Assembly (NCBI GenBank): GCA_945910005.1
Contig: OX246741.1
Coordinates: forward strand, 39,202,872 to 39,266,871
Direction of reading: 5' to 3'
Source: Isoperla grammatica
Taxonomy: Eukaryota > Arthropoda > Insecta > Plecoptera > Perlodidae
Length of the DNA stretch: 64,000 bases
Shown here: positions 1-13,704 of the stretch, one piece after another
Layout of the letters: every line of letters begins with the position of its first letter
Position numbering within the stretch: position 1 is the first letter of the stretch
The notes under the pieces: model-generated
What the model saw: the letters and a program-made list of their open reading frames with translations, nothing else
The model's database searches: none
What the model was told of the DNA's origin: nothing
Translations under genes and position numbers: made by a program

Positions 1-67
1 ATTGTAGGGTATACGTAGCTATGTGTATGATTTAACATAAATTAATCACGATGGAACAATAAATCTC

Positions 68-200
68 TTTCACACACATACACACGCAGGCACGCACGCA
101 GGCAGGTAGGCTACATACACACACAAACATACATACTACACACACAAACACACACACACAGTCATACCCACACACACATGCACAAACACATACAAATAAT
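68..200. repeat. imperfect CA/CACG microsatellite
   Basis: CACACA tracts interspersed with CACGCAGGCAGG and CATACATA units. Confidence 0.9.
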
Positions 201-2305
201 TATGGTCTACTGGCAGACTTACACTAAATAGCACTGGCTTCGTGTTTTCGAGATTTTTTAAATTGATTTCGACATTTTGCCTCTTTAAAATAACTTTTAT
301 CAGTACCTCTAGTTTAAGTGTAATCTGTAACTTAAACGAACCACCCACAAATTGATTCCTAACATGAATGCAACGCGCTCATCTGAGAGGATAAGCAGAT
401 TGTAAATAATGATAGTGAGGTTGCAAATGCAATACTATTACACGTTGCATACTTTGAGGTAAGCATTTACATACTCTCATGCCTTGATTGGAAGGTAAGT
501 AATATGATCCGACAGAAGATACACCAGAACTTAGTATTAATCCTTTTTATGTGATTTTTATAAGCATGTTAAGTGATCTGATTACCAGTATAAACGGTAA
601 TGTTAATTACGGATTAATGTACTTGATTAGTTTTCTAATCAACATTTTACGATATGCTAAATGGCTGGAGTACGAGTCGAGGTATTTATATAAATAGGGC
701 AGTAATTTTTACTCGAGATTTAATCCGTTAACGATTCGAACTAGTTATCCGCATAAGTATTAAGCTTCGTCCAGAATCTGATCTAACGAACGAAGAAACA
801 GAACAACCTGGCTCTGGTTCTCTTTCTCCTGTTTTATGTCTCCACTGCAACGCGAAGCAGAAGCGAGAGATAATTCGAGTTCGATTATCGAAACCAGGCC
901 AACGCTCGCAAATAACGATACATGGGAATCCAACAAAGTGCAGAATAAGGCCGCGGGAGAATTTATTTTTATGCTGTATGCGTTGTTAGAGTCTATTTGC
1001 TGGAACAAGTTTTAATGATTGGAATTGTACGCTATTTGATTTCAAGCTGTGTTAGTGCAAACTATAAACTACCTTTATTGTATTTAACTACTGGAAGTTG
1101 TGGGATGGTGTCTTGACTAATATTGATTCTGTGCAGTAATGCTCCTTCAGGTAGGATTGTTATATTCTAGTATTACGTTCGCGTGTGTACCTACTTGATT
1201 AGCTTCACTAGGTTGTTGTTTGATGTTTGCAAACACGATCTTTTTTATTCAACATGTTTCTACGATGAACATGCATGCAATGATTAAAGCTGATTTCTTT
1301 AAACGTGTGTTTGTTGAGTATACTTGCACTCTCGCTTGTGTAATGATGAGACACAAATTATTATGGGTCTACAACAGTAATTGGCAAGTGATGGAGTAGA
1401 AAAGTTGGGACAATTTGATGTTACAAAGTTCCTCATGGGAGTGAGTTTCAGTTAGTTACGTTATTCAGCTTCATGGTTCTTACAAATATGTCACTACTCT
1501 GCAAAAACCAAATATTTATGTTTTTACTTTAAAAGCATAATATCTTTAGATGGCCCAACAACAGTATTTGTAAAAAAAAAAAATAGAAGACTGTACACTT
1601 TGCTTCAGTTCGCATTTTTTAGTGCTTTGAATTTGCTTCATTTAAATACAAATGTGATCAAACTTACTCCATATATGTGTTAAACTTTCAGTAATGGGCA
1701 TAACGTGTTAATCGATGCATCATGTCATTATGATCTAAACTCACATTGCCGTTGTTATGTCATGCGTCATGACGGTGGGCTGCCATCAAATACTTTAGTA
1801 TACAACCTCTGTCACACTGTATCACCTTCACCTGAGCCTCTTGGAAGATCCAATTATTTTTAAATTTTGATGTACAGTACTTTAATTTAGAAGTCTTTCA
1901 ACACATAATCTAACTGGCATAATGTACTCAAATTAAGATATTGCGTAAAATATGACGTTAATATATATATACCTCTGGCTCCTGTTTCCAACTTAAGTTA
2001 GGTCAAGGGGTGGCTATAGCCACCAGGATTCTAGGGCACTTCAAGAGCTCCTAACACCGGCTTGCCAGGCCTGTCATGTCCTCTTCAAATTCCCTCTCTT
2101 TTTTTCTTCCCACCAGCTCGCGCCATCCACTTCTGTCTTCCCACAGTCTTTTGGCTTGCAACACCATGAATTATCAGATACGTTAGAATGAAACCATATT
2201 CCGATTATCATGTTAATGTATATATCATAACATAAATTGAGTGGTGATCTCAGTATAAACGAGAAACTGATTCAATATTTTTGTATACATACTGAAAATG
2301 TATAC
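201..2305. other. unique AT-rich sequence, no supported gene
   Basis: Apart from the open frames at 760-1015 I see only AT-rich DNA, a poly-A run at 1572-1583 and a TATATATA tract near 1963. A GC-richer, pyrimidine-rich stretch at about 1980-2165 may be an old repeat. Confidence 0.6.
760..1015. other. overlapping open frames on both strands in a local GC bump
   Basis: A minus frame 760-1008 (82 codons, rich in S and L) and a plus frame from ATG 836 to TAA 1015 (59 codons, starting MSPLQREAEARDNSS) overlap in otherwise AT-rich sequence. No domain recognised, no splice sites supporting either. Possibly an old exon or mobile-element remnant. Confidence 0.12.
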
Positions 2306-3302
2306 GACACTTTGGTGGCAAATAATGAACAATTGCATACCTACATTGTGTCTCAACAAATGCACATGACATATTGCTAATGACACTTTGGTGGCAAATA
2401 ATGAACAATTGCATACCTACATTGTGTCTAAACAAATGCACATGACATATTGCTAATGACACTTTGGTGGCAAATAATGAACAATTGCATACCTACATTG
2501 TGTTCTCAACAAATGCACATGATATATTGCTAATGACACTTTGGTGGCAAATAATGAACAATTGCATACCTACATTGTGTTCTGAACAAATGCTCATGAC
2601 ATATTGCTAATGACACTTTGGTGGCAAATAATGAACAATTGCATACCTACATTGTGTTCTCAACAAATGCACATGACATATTGCTAATGACACTTTGGTG
2701 GCAAATAATGAACAATTGCATACCTACATTGTGTTCTCAACAAATGCACATGACATATTGCTAATGACACTTTGGTGGCAAATAATGAACAATTTCATAC
2801 CTACATTGTGTCTCAACAAATGCACATGACATATTGCTAATGACACTTTGGTGGCAAATAATGAACAATTTCATACCTACTTTGTGTTCTGAACAAATGC
2901 ACATGATATATTGCTAATGACACTTTGGTGGCAAATAATGAACAATTGCATACCTACTTTGTGTTCTGAACAAATGCACATGATATATTGCTAATGACAC
3001 TTTGGTGGCAAATAATGAACAATTTCATACCTACTTTGTGTTCTGAACAAATGCACATGATATATTGCTAATGACACTTTGGTGGCAAATAATGAACAAT
3101 TTCATACCTACTTTGTGTTCTGAACAAATGCACATGACATATTGCTAATGACACTTTGTATTGGTGGCAAATAATGAACAATTTCATACCTACTTTGTGT
3201 TCTGAACAAATGCACATGACATATTGCTAATGACACTTTAGTGGCAAATAATGAACAGTTGCATACCTACATTGTGTCTCAACAAATGCACATGACATAT
3301 TG
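2306..3302. repeat. 76/77-bp minisatellite, 13 units
   Basis: Unit starts at GACACTTTGGTGGCAAATAATG; starts seen at 2306, 2382, 2458, 2535, 2612, 2689, 2766, 2842, 2919, 2996, 3073, 3150 and 3232. Unit length differs by TGTCTC versus TGTTCTC; one unit has a 4-5-bp insertion (CTTTGTATTGGTGG near 3157). ATTGCAT/ATTTCAT and ACATTG/ACTTTG variants fall in runs, as expected for local unequal exchange. Confidence 0.95.
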
Positions 3303-4055
3303 ATGAGATAAGAATACTTCGTATACAACTCGGTTGTTTTGAAGTAAACACTGCAAACCAAGAACATGGCACGTATGAGTTTAAGTTGTGGCTTCGATAT
3401 CGAATGGTAATCTGATTCATAAGGAAGCACCTGTACTTTCGATTGAACTAAACAATAGTAATCAATGGGAAATCAATTGAAAATCACCTTTTGCTTCGTT
3501 TTGCAACGTTATTCAATTTAAAAATTGAAAACTCGCTTTCGCTAAATTCTCAAGGAATTGCAATATTTCGCTCAGGGCAGTGTGGGTCATTTGTGGTGAA
3601 GAATCCAGCCATGATCCTCACCTGTGTGTGTGCACTGTGCACTGTGCACTGTGCATGCCGCTGTGGTAGACAGCGATTAGCGCCACAACAAGTGATCGAT
3701 CTCTGCGAGCTAAATGCGATGTGAATTCTGTGTAATTATCATTCTCCATCAAGTCTACATTATAGGAGCAACACCTTTCATAACGCAAAGTGAATTAATG
3801 AGGTGAAAGATACATGTTTCGAGTATCTTGCAAAAATTGTGTTTCTTGACATCAAGTTAGTAACTAAAGAGATACTTTATGAGCACGTTTCTGAACAGGT
3901 TGACTGAAGAACAGTCAAGCCGACAAGATTAGAAATATTTTTAATTTTTTTTAAATGTAATATAATCGTAGAATACCGTCTTCACTTGCCTGTATTCACA
4001 TCAAGAAGAAATCGCCTCCAGAAACTAAATCATTCCAGCACGCGAAACACTTATA
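3303..4055. other. unique sequence with a short GTGCACT repeat
   Basis: GTGCACT is repeated about three times at 3635-3655 inside a short open frame (3491-3724) that I do not consider a gene. Otherwise nothing recognised. Confidence 0.55.
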
Positions 4056-4219
4056 TACTTCCCACATCCTCTCTCTTTAGGTAACCATTTCAACCTTATG
4101 TATCCAAGTTCTTCTTCTTTGTTCTTGTTATTATCTCTACTTCCCACACCCTCCCTCTTTAGGTAACCATTTCAACCTTATGTATCCAAGTTTTTCTTCT
4201 TTGTTCTTGTTATTTCTCT
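4056..4219. repeat. 82-bp tandem duplication, 2 units
   Basis: TACTTCCCACA(T/C)CCTC(T/C)CTCTTTAGG followed by TAACCATTTCAACC occurs at 4056 and 4138 with few differences. A minimal array that might represent the first step of minisatellite formation. Confidence 0.9.
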
Positions 4220-4269
4220 ATACGGTATTCATATCACTTCTGTATGTATTCTACTAATTGTAGTCTATG

Positions 4270-4650
4270 TATAATAATAATAATAAATAATAATTATTAT
4301 TTATTTAGCTGACAACAGCTATTGCAATACATTACATATTTCACTTACACTACACACTATTTCACATTTTTGTTTTAACAATATAAAATAATGATATACG
4401 CATTTTATTAATATAAATTCACTGCTGAAACTGAGCTCTATGTAAGAGATAATTTGTCTTAAAACTAGCAACATTAATGGAATTAATAACTCTACAAGGT
4501 AAGTTGTTAAATTCCCTAATACCATTATAAAAAATTGATTTACTAGTCATCTTTTTATTCCAACCCTTCAAATAGTACCCATTTTTAGCTGTTCTTGTGC
4601 TATGGTCGTGAACTGATGCTATTGTATATGTATATGCAACGCCCCCATCC
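4270..4650 (-). mobile_element. non-LTR retrotransposon (LINE) 3' end, 5'-truncated
   Basis: Minus strand encodes, ending at a stop at 4429-4431, TRTAKNGYYLKGW, then KSIFYNGIREFNNLPCRVI and SFKTNYLLHRAQF. The pattern ...S-x-F-x-Y-N-G-x-R-x-F-N-x-L-P...S-F-K is the conserved C-terminal end of reverse-transcriptase ORFs of Jockey/CR1-type LINEs. It is followed by a 3' untranslated region of about 120 bp and a tail of AAT/ATT repeats at 4271-4310. The frame becomes unrecognisable above about 4640. Typical dead-on-arrival LINE copy; the clade cannot be decided. Confidence 0.65.
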
Positions 4651-4880
4651 CCCTTTCATGGCTTTTCGACACTCTTTTGATTCACACTCCCTTATCGAAA
4701 AACAACTTTTTGATTAAACTAAAATTTTGTTGGGATTTCAAAATATCACATGATAAATTGATAAGTAACTAAAAGGTAATGTGTACCCACATATGCACTC
4801 TTAACAGTTGATTCGATCAATTATGTTGCCATGATATTATTGCTGTACTGTACTCCAACAGCTCATTGATTGAAAATACT

Positions 4881-5052
<172 letters not shown>

Positions 5053-8000
5053 CAGATGTTTTACGTTCACAAAGTCTTGGGAAGAAGTCATTTAGTAGAT
5101 AAAGAACGCGAAGGGAAAACAATCATCTCGGAGATAAAATAAAACGTATTCACATTTCGCACACATCAAGCGATCTAATGAGTGATATGATCAGAGATAA
5201 ATAGCCCTAGCTAAATTTGTGTATCAGTCTTTATACTCCTCACTTCCATCATTACATCAGATTAGGAACCTCTTTTCCGTCACCAATCCCTGGAATAGAA
5301 GGAACGTAGATAGAAAATAGCCCCGGTCAGAATGGTCATGATGCAACTTTGCTGAGACCAACATCCAAAATAATACACATAATTGTGTAATAAGTCAGTC
5401 TAAGTGGGAGGATTTTTTCGGCAAACAAAAAAGTTTTCCCACCAATTTAGCTACTGTTTGTGATGAACCCCCCAGGCTAGTTTCGAAGGCAGTAATTTAT
5501 TATTTTAACGGATGAGTAACTTCAGTTTATGACCATCATCATGGTTCCTCCGACCCAGCGGCGGATTAAACATTTCGGGCAAATGGGCAAATGCCCAGAA
5601 GGATGTTTGGTGACTACAAAGCATTTAAACAAATTAAAACATAGAGTTGTTGGTTGTAAGTTGTTATAATGATTGGGTTGTTGGAAAAATAATAGAAACA
5701 CAGCGCGTGAAAGGTATGCGTTGGTGTTATGAACGTTCCGCTACTCAACATCAAAGAAAGAATCGTTTGGCCTTTAGTGGGCCCTAATTATACACATAGT
5801 ATGTGAAATACCCCAAATCAGTTGTTATTGTTGTTAATTTAGCGTATAAAACATGTGAATTGTCATGAATTCTTTGAATCCAAATATCGTATACGTAATA
5901 GTTTAGTTTCAGTTAATCCAGATTTGAAATATAATTTCCATTTTAGTCCTAATGTATATATGTGTTTATACAACCAAAAATCGGATTTAAACGGATATAC
6001 GCCAAAAAATAAAACAGTGCTTTATAATTGAGTATAAAATGAAATTATAATGGTTCACCCTTATTGAATACGGCCCTAAAAATAGTCAACATACTGACAC
6101 GTATGCATTCTAGTGGCAATCAAATTAACTAGAACAACTACAACAGCGCTTACAATCATAGTGTTCAGAAGCTCCATATCTTGACAATTTTAGTAGCCTA
6201 TACAACATAAAATAATGATAATACAGTTATGACAACAATAAGATATCTTGGCTGGGTAACTCTTTCTAGCACATTACAAGTGTCTACGCTTTACCCTCAA
6301 GTACAAGACTATACGAGTTGTATATTCTGTCCGACTAAATTACAGCCTATCACACAGCAAGCATAGCACAATGTAGACGTTAGAACCAATCCGACATTTC
6401 CAATTCGGTGCACGTCTCAGTTAGAATTAGTAACGATCTTGCAACGGAACATTTTAAATACTCAGATAACACGAACGAGATTTTTTTTGAAAAGCTCATT
6501 TGTATTTGAAAGCAATCCAAAAAGTATAAACCTTGGGACTTTAACTCGCAATTTGTTTCCAATTCCTAATGTTTTTTTTTGTGAAAGATCATCAATACGG
6601 TATTGAACTTACTCATTTTCTACTTTTTTGGGGGCGAGGAGTGGCGCGGTTAAAACGCTGTCTGCTGTTTAAAGGTTCTATGGCCCCGTTCTAAGCTATG
6701 AGGGGAGGAATCCAAATATTAGCAAAATATGCATTTAAATATGCAACAAATATGCAACTTAATGAATACGGCCATAGTTAAAAGCTATAGCCAACAATAA
6801 ACCTTCGTAGCTGTGGTACAAATTGTGATGTCCCTATAATGCACATCAAAGTATTTAGTAGATTACAAATTTATAACAAAATGTGATACATTGTAATGTT
6901 TGTATTTTAACTATTGGGAGCATCTTATGAATGTTACTATTACCACTATTTTTTTACTTAATCTTTAATTTTTACTTCGGGCAATATAATTAATCAAAAC
7001 TATATGATCATTAATCATTATTATTTCTAGCTATCTACTTTTACTGTATAATTGTTGTATCCATTGTGAGCCCGTTGTATTTCACTGACGATACGAGTCA
7101 TTGATCAAAAATGAATTTCTCCTTCAAAACGTATTATTTTATTACGTTGTCGAAAGTAATACATATTTCTCGTTGGTTATTTTAAAGTTGGCACACGTTC
7201 TCATTATTAAACATGCTCAGAGCAGACAGCTTGTCAAACAGTCTGAAGGTACATCCGGAACTTCTCCTTGAATCAAAGTTGAACAACACTTCGTCTTCTT
7301 CTCAACCAGGTCCTATACTGTCTACGCTTGGGCCTTCCTTTTCCATTACAGTAAAAACCTGACAGGTAGAACCAGTAAAAACAAAATAGCTTGATCATTT
7401 TGGAAGGTGTAATAAAAAGAGAACACAGCCCAAGAAACACAACACACCACAATTAAATGATAAAAAATTAAATCGTTAGGATGGGGACGTTTACTAAAAC
7501 ACAGTAAGTACAAAAAAACGTTTTTGGAGAACATGATTTGGAAAGATGTATTTTCCTCGGATGACGTAGCTGCCTGCCATGCACGTGTATTAGCTAATGG
7601 TGTGAACTGCGTTTAGTCAGACACCTCAACGAAGCCGGGGCCACACTCATTGTCTATGGCTCTGTAACCAGCAAGTTGTACTCTCCTAAACCCTAATATC
7701 CTTCGGTCAAGCTTTACACCGTTACAAACCATTAATTTTCAGAGTCCACCAAAAACTTGGCCACAGTTTTAGTACTCATGATGATAAAGAAAAGAACGTG
7801 TTTTTATTGGTTTTCGGTCCCTTTTACGAGTTTAGTATATAGATCGTGTATTAATTGAATAGATCAGGGGTTTACAAGGCGAGCCCTAGGCATGGCCACG
7901 GCATAGGGTGACCAAACTGTGGCAGTCTACATCGTTTAGTCAACACTGATAGACACATATTATGACAGTGTAACGCAACACAACAATCTACATTATTCAA

Positions 8001-9891
8001 CCGCGTCAAAAAGTAAAATAAGTAAGTAGATTATTGATGTGTGTTTTATTGATTTTGCTCACGACTTTTAACTATAAATTAACAGTAAATCATGTATAGA
8101 TTGTGTACATTAGCATAATTTCGTATATATAATATCTCTAGACTCAGGTGATAAGCCTATAAATGCTATTTTATTTCTAAATAATAATAAATGCTTCAAC
8201 CAATACTCTAAGCCAGTGACTTCGTAAATGAACGGTATTTTACACCAAGTTACAATGAGATAAGAACAAAAACGTTTCTTTTGAAAACGACTTGTGAAGG
8301 TGAAGAACATAACTTATAGAATTCAGTAATACACATTAGTGGTGTTGGTAGTATGTGTGGGAGTAGCGCCCGCGGGGTAGTACTGGATCACTGGATCACC
8401 CCAAACGGGACAAACTCTTTTACTGATGCATTTTTAGTCAGTTAACACTGTTACTTTAAATACTTTTATTATACTTTATATTTAAATATACTTTAAGTTA
8501 AATGCATTTTTTACGGCAAAGTGACATCATGGGGAAACTATTTAAAACAAGAAATTCGTTTGAATTGCAAAACTTACTTACGTAGTTTGGATAAATTCCG
8601 TACAAATTTCTTGAATTAGCATTGGCTATAGAATACCAAGTTTAACTGTATAAGCATTCCTTCTTGCAGCCACGCAAAGCCATTAAACCAAGCATTAGAA
8701 TTCTACGTCCCGCGACACACAATGCATACATTAATAAATTTGTATGTTTAGTCTTTGTAGCTTTTTCAATAACCAAAATTAATTTTTGCTGGAAGACATT
8801 CCTCTGTCTTGGGTGTTTGTAGCTAAATATTCATCGCTCGTAACGAAGCTAACTTCATACGATACCTAAGTATTATGTATGTGTTGTAATTAATTTTGAA
8901 TTAACGTTTATTAACGAATCATTATATGTATAATTGAACGATATTCCTTATTTTTTTCACTGTCAATAAAAGAATGTAGAAACCATAAGGTGGATGGAAA
9001 TTAGTCCCTCACCACAAACTGATGGAAGCTGACGAGGGTCGACCACCGTTTGACATATGATGATCGTTGGCCTCTATTGAGGAGGAAATTACCACTCATT
9101 TATGATATTTAACCACATTTTAAAAGTCAATTGATGCCGATGAATCTATTCCAAACGTTAAACGGTATAGACAATTAATTGTTTTGTTAGAATATTTTTC
9201 ATCAGGGCATTTCTTTACCTGGCATTCAGTTATTTAAGGACAGAGACAGGCAAGAACACTAATAAATTTGTGTGTAACGCAGTAAACATTCAAGAAGTAA
9301 TAAATTACCAAGTACATCTGTATACCATGACTTAGTTTAAGTTGTACAAGCATGCAGTTTAAAATTTAAATTATATTACGTTTTTCTAAGAGATTCCCCA
9401 TTACCATTAGACGTTAACTACTCAGCAATTCAGGGTTTGGTTACAAAAAACTACAGTTACAATGTATTTAGAATAAGATGGTGGTCATGGATGGTCACTT
9501 GAGGCTTTTAAATGAGGTTCGGCTACAAATAATTTACAAGCCCTCCCTGAACCCTCTCCTCAAAGCATCATAAATGTAAATTTTAGACAATAATTTTATT
9601 GCATTCATTACATCTTAAAAGCACAGTCTATAAACGCATACAAATAAACATTTGATTTTCAATAAGTATATCATTACATAAAATGAATCAATACTTATTT
9701 TAGACAATATGATATGTTATGGTTCTATTATATTTTTCCGTTGGATTTTAAATGCAAAATAACGAATTTACAACATTGGTCATCACAATCGACCATCGAA
9801 TCGCGACTAATCGATCGATTGTCGACCCCTGAACGAGATGATGCTGCAAAGATCAGTCGGAAATGCTCTTCTATTGTTATTGTTGTATCGT
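5053..9891. other. 4.8 kb of AT-rich unique sequence, no gene seen
   Basis: No open frame above 70 codons and no domain. TTGAATACGGCCCTA near 6066 and ATGAATACGGCCATA near 6764 may be ends of an old repeat family. AGCGGCGGATTAAAC near 5569 resembles common DNA-transposon ends but no partner end was found. Confidence 0.5.
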
Positions 9892-10503
9892 TGCGCATGT
9901 GCAAGTCACGTGATGTTGCAGGGCCTGAGGAAGGGAAGCGATGTCCCGGAAGCAGAGCAGAGGTTCTGCGTATGTGCAAGTCACGTGATGGTGCAGGGCC
10001 TGAGGAAGGGAAGCGATGTCCCGGAAGCAGAGCAGAGGTTCTGCGCATGTGCAAGTCACGTGATGGTGCAGGGCCTGAGGAAGGGAAGCGATGTCCCGGA
10101 AGCAGAGCAGAGGTTCTGCGCATGTGCAAGTCACGTGATGTTGCAGGGCCTGAGGAAGGGAAGCGATGTCCCGGAAGCAGAGCAGAGGTTTTGCGTATGT
10201 GCAAGTCACGTGATATTGCAGGGCCTGAGGAAGGGAAGCGATGCCCCGGAAGCAGAGCAGAGGTTCTGCGTATGTGCAAGTCACGTGACGTTGCAGGGCC
10301 TGAGGAAGGGAAGCGATGTCCCGGAAGCAGAGCAGAGGTTCTGCGTATGTGCAGGTCACGTGATGTTGCAGGGCCTGAGGAAGGGAAGCGATGTCCCGGA
10401 AGCAAAGCAGAGGTTCTGCGCATGTGCAAGTCACGTGATATTGCAGGGCCTGAGGAAGGAAAGCGATGCCCCGGAAGCAGAGCAGAGGTTCTGCGTATGT
10501 GCA
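9892..10503. repeat. 75-bp GC-rich minisatellite, 8 units, one CACGTG E-box each
   Basis: Unit TGCGCATGTGCAAGTCACGTGAT, then GTTGCAGGGCCTGAGG and CGATGTCCCGGAAGCAGAGCAGAGGTTC. Eight complete units start every 75 bp from 9892, plus a partial one. The period is a multiple of three and the unit has no stop in several frames, so ORFs of 185-281 codons appear on both strands. I consider them non-coding because both strands are open equally and no non-repeat domain is attached. Each unit carries the palindrome GTCACGTGAY and CpG-rich sequence. Confidence 0.95.
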
Positions 10504-10702
10504 GTGGGTGGTTAATAATCCGGAATAATGCCCAGTAATTAGGCACCCTCGCCGCCACTTTTGCTATTCTCACAAATACACGTCGGTCACTTGTATCATG
10601 GAGCGGTTTTTGCCTTCGATATACCTCAATTAAAAGTTCTATTGCAGTGTTTTTTGTTCATAGTCGACAGTGCATCCTTTCCCGTTTGAGTCAGAGCTGA
10701 GA

Positions 10703-11789
10703 GGTATAACACTGCGGGTCAGCTGATATGGGACGAATAAAGCTTTGACCTGGTATAACAGTGCACGTCAGCTGATATGGGACGAATAAAGCTTTGACCT
10801 GGTATAACAGTGCGGGTCAGCTGATGTGGGACGAATAAAGCTTTGACCTGGTATAACAGTGCGGGTCAGCTGATATGGGACGAATAAAGCTTTGACCTGG
10901 TATAACAGTGCGGGTCAGCTGATATGGGACGAATAAAGCTTTGACCTGGTATAACAGTGCGGGTCAGCTGATATGGGACGAATAAAGCTTTGACCTGGTA
11001 TAACAGTGCGGGTCAGCTGATATGGGACGAATAAAGCTTTGACCTGGTATAACAGTGCGGGTCAGCTGATGTGGGACGAATACAGCTTTGACCTGGTATA
11101 ACAGTGCGAGTCAGCTGATATGGGACGAATAAAGCTTTGACCTGGTATAACAGTGCGGGTCAGCTGATATGGGACGAATAAAGCTTTGACCTGGTATAAC
11201 AGTGCGGGTCAGCTGATGTGGGATGAATAAAGCTTTGACCTGGTATAACAGTGCGGGTCAGCTGATATGGGACGAATAAAGCTTTGACCTGGTATAACAG
11301 TGCGGGTCAGCTGATATGGGACGAATAAAGCTTTGACCTGGTATAACAGTGCGGGTCAGCTGATGTGGGATGAATAAAGCTTTGACCTGGTATAACAGTG
11401 CGGGTCAGCTGATATGGGACGAATAAAGCTTTGACCTGGTATAACAGTGCGGGTCAGCTGATGTGGGATGAATAAAGCTTTGACCTGGTATAACAGTGCG
11501 GGTCAGCTGATATGGGACGAATACAGCTTTGACCTGGTATAACAGTGCGGGTCAGCTGATATGGGACGAATAAAGCTTTGACCTGGTATAACACTGCGGG
11601 TCAGCTGATATGGGACGAATAAAGCTTTGACCTGGTATAACAGTGCGGGTCAGCTGATATGGGACGAATAAAGCTTTGACCTGGTATAACACTGCGGGTC
11701 AGCTGATATGGGACGAATAAAGCTTTGACTTGGTATAACAGTGCGGGTCAGCTGATTTGGGACAAATAAAGCTTTGACCTGGTATAACC
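10703..11789. repeat. 49-bp minisatellite, about 22 units, one CAGCTG each
   Basis: Unit CAGCTGATATGGGACGAATA then AAGCTTTGACCTGGTATAACAGTGCGGGT. Units repeat every 49 bp with little variation (ATATGG/ATGTGG, GACGAA/GATGAA, AATAAAG/AATACAG). It starts only about 200 bp after the 75-bp array but shares no sequence with it. Confidence 0.95.
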
Positions 11790-13593
11790 TTGTTGTGAAT
11801 TCGTCCTTTGAAATAACTGAATAAATCCATAACTAGTCTTTGCCACCTCTGCCCCCAGCACTAGTACTAAACACCAATTTAAAAAGAAAGTAAATAATTA
11901 TATTCGTGAATTTTAATGTAATAAATACTTGATTGTATGTGAATAATCAATTCATGATTTCCTTATCTTTCTTTTATATTTTATCATATTTAATTTTCTT
12001 TCACTTTCTGTGTGTATAAATTGTTTATTTTTCTAGTATTATATTATTTTTATATTTTTATAATTCACAGTAAATTAGTTATGTGACGGAATTTGATAGA
12101 CAAGCAAATGAAATATGCTTGGAGGCCATTCTAAACGTTGGTTGGATGAAATATGAATAATGATAATGAGGAGTGGGCGTCCAGATCGCAAGGAGGGCCC
12201 CGGGGTGTATCAACTATAAGACAGATTAGAGGGAAAATGAGTATTATAATGAGAAATAATTATGTGGTTGTTAAAATATTTGCACGAGAGCTCTCGCCGT
12301 AGAATTTACTGTGGTGATGATTAAATAAAAATATGTAATGTGATGTTGGATTTTCCTTGGAGTTAAGACAACTGCTTTTTAAAACTTTTATCTTCATTAT
12401 TTAGGTAAGTTTATATTAATTAGGGTTTTGTTTATATTAAGTTCTTGTTATCGTGCTTTTTTAGTTTAACCAAATAAAAAAACGCATTTTTGTGACTTTT
12501 TTTAATGTATCCTCTTAACAACAATTTATTTGTTCATTGCATTTAAAATCTTGAGCTTTGTATTAATCTAAATGAATGTATATAAAATAATGTAATTATT
12601 TAATTTATTTAAATTTAAAGTGTTCTCTTGGTTAGATTTTACAGCTTTTACATTCATCCGTTATTGTTAGTAAAATATGTAGTAATATGTATTTGAATCA
12701 AGGTTTCATCAGTTATAAAGTTATTTGGATCGATATAAACTTAACTTCTATTAGGGTATATATACATTACTTTGTTAGTTAGAAAGCACCTAGCGGCGTC
12801 AAATATAAGAACTCAATCTCAGCAACGGAGCCAAAATTAATGTTATTTCCTATTTTCAGAATAGAAAATAGAAACCGCAAACTCTCGAACTGCATCGAAG
12901 ACAAGACACGTATGATGCGTAAGTATAATCCCTTTCAATTGCAACATTTCGTCCGGCTGTCCACCGTCCAAAGGGGTATACCGACAGCATGGTTGAAGAT
13001 TACACAGGCCAATCACCAGCCTAATTAATAGTTGTAATGACACACTTGTATGAGGTACGAGGCTTCCAACCAGTCATTGAGACGCCGACATGGCTCTCCC
13101 AAGGAGCAGAATACTCTAATGATAGTTCTTATTGTGAAGTATGTGTTCATACGCGCTCCGTACCGGTAGATAAACATTGCTATGTGCTGTGCGCACTGGG
13201 GTATTAATGAGTGTCATTTCATTGCCTCGCTGTAATAAGCCATACCGAACCAGTACACATTTCACTCATAACAGCTAATTGTAAAAATAAACCATAAGTG
13301 GAGTTATACGTATGTATGTACAATACATGACGTTTAGTTAATAAAATCAACAAAAGTACATCTTTGAGGAGTGTTGTTCGGTATTTTTATTCGGTTGATT
13401 CGCAAGTCACTCCTTATAGTGCCTCAGGCGGTTTGTGATGTATGATTCCTACAAGCACCGTTCATGAAACTTAAAATACAGAACTTCGATACAAGTTATT
13501 CTCTTTTGTAGACTCCTATATTTAAATTAAACTTTACATGCTTTATGATTTATACAGTATACATTTTTGTATTAGGGTTTCTAGCCTTGATTG
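11790..13593. other. unique AT-rich sequence, no gene seen
   Basis: Strongly AT-rich to about 12780, then mixed composition; overlapping 62- and 66-codon frames at 12840-13043 on opposite strands carry no recognised domain. Confidence 0.55.
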
Positions 13594-13704
13594 GTAAATA
13601 ATAGGGATGACATCGGGTAGTAAAATCTGGATTCGATTCCAGCCCCTCAAGGATTCGGGTAACCCGAATCCTAGAAGTGTAAATCACGTCGCTCAACATG
13701 TTAT

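Noticed and set aside
1980..2165. SINE-like GC-richer stretch
   Set aside because: No A or B box, tail or duplication could be seen.
5560..5610. hAT-like terminus AGCGGCGGATTAAAC
   Set aside because: No inverted partner or target duplication found nearby.
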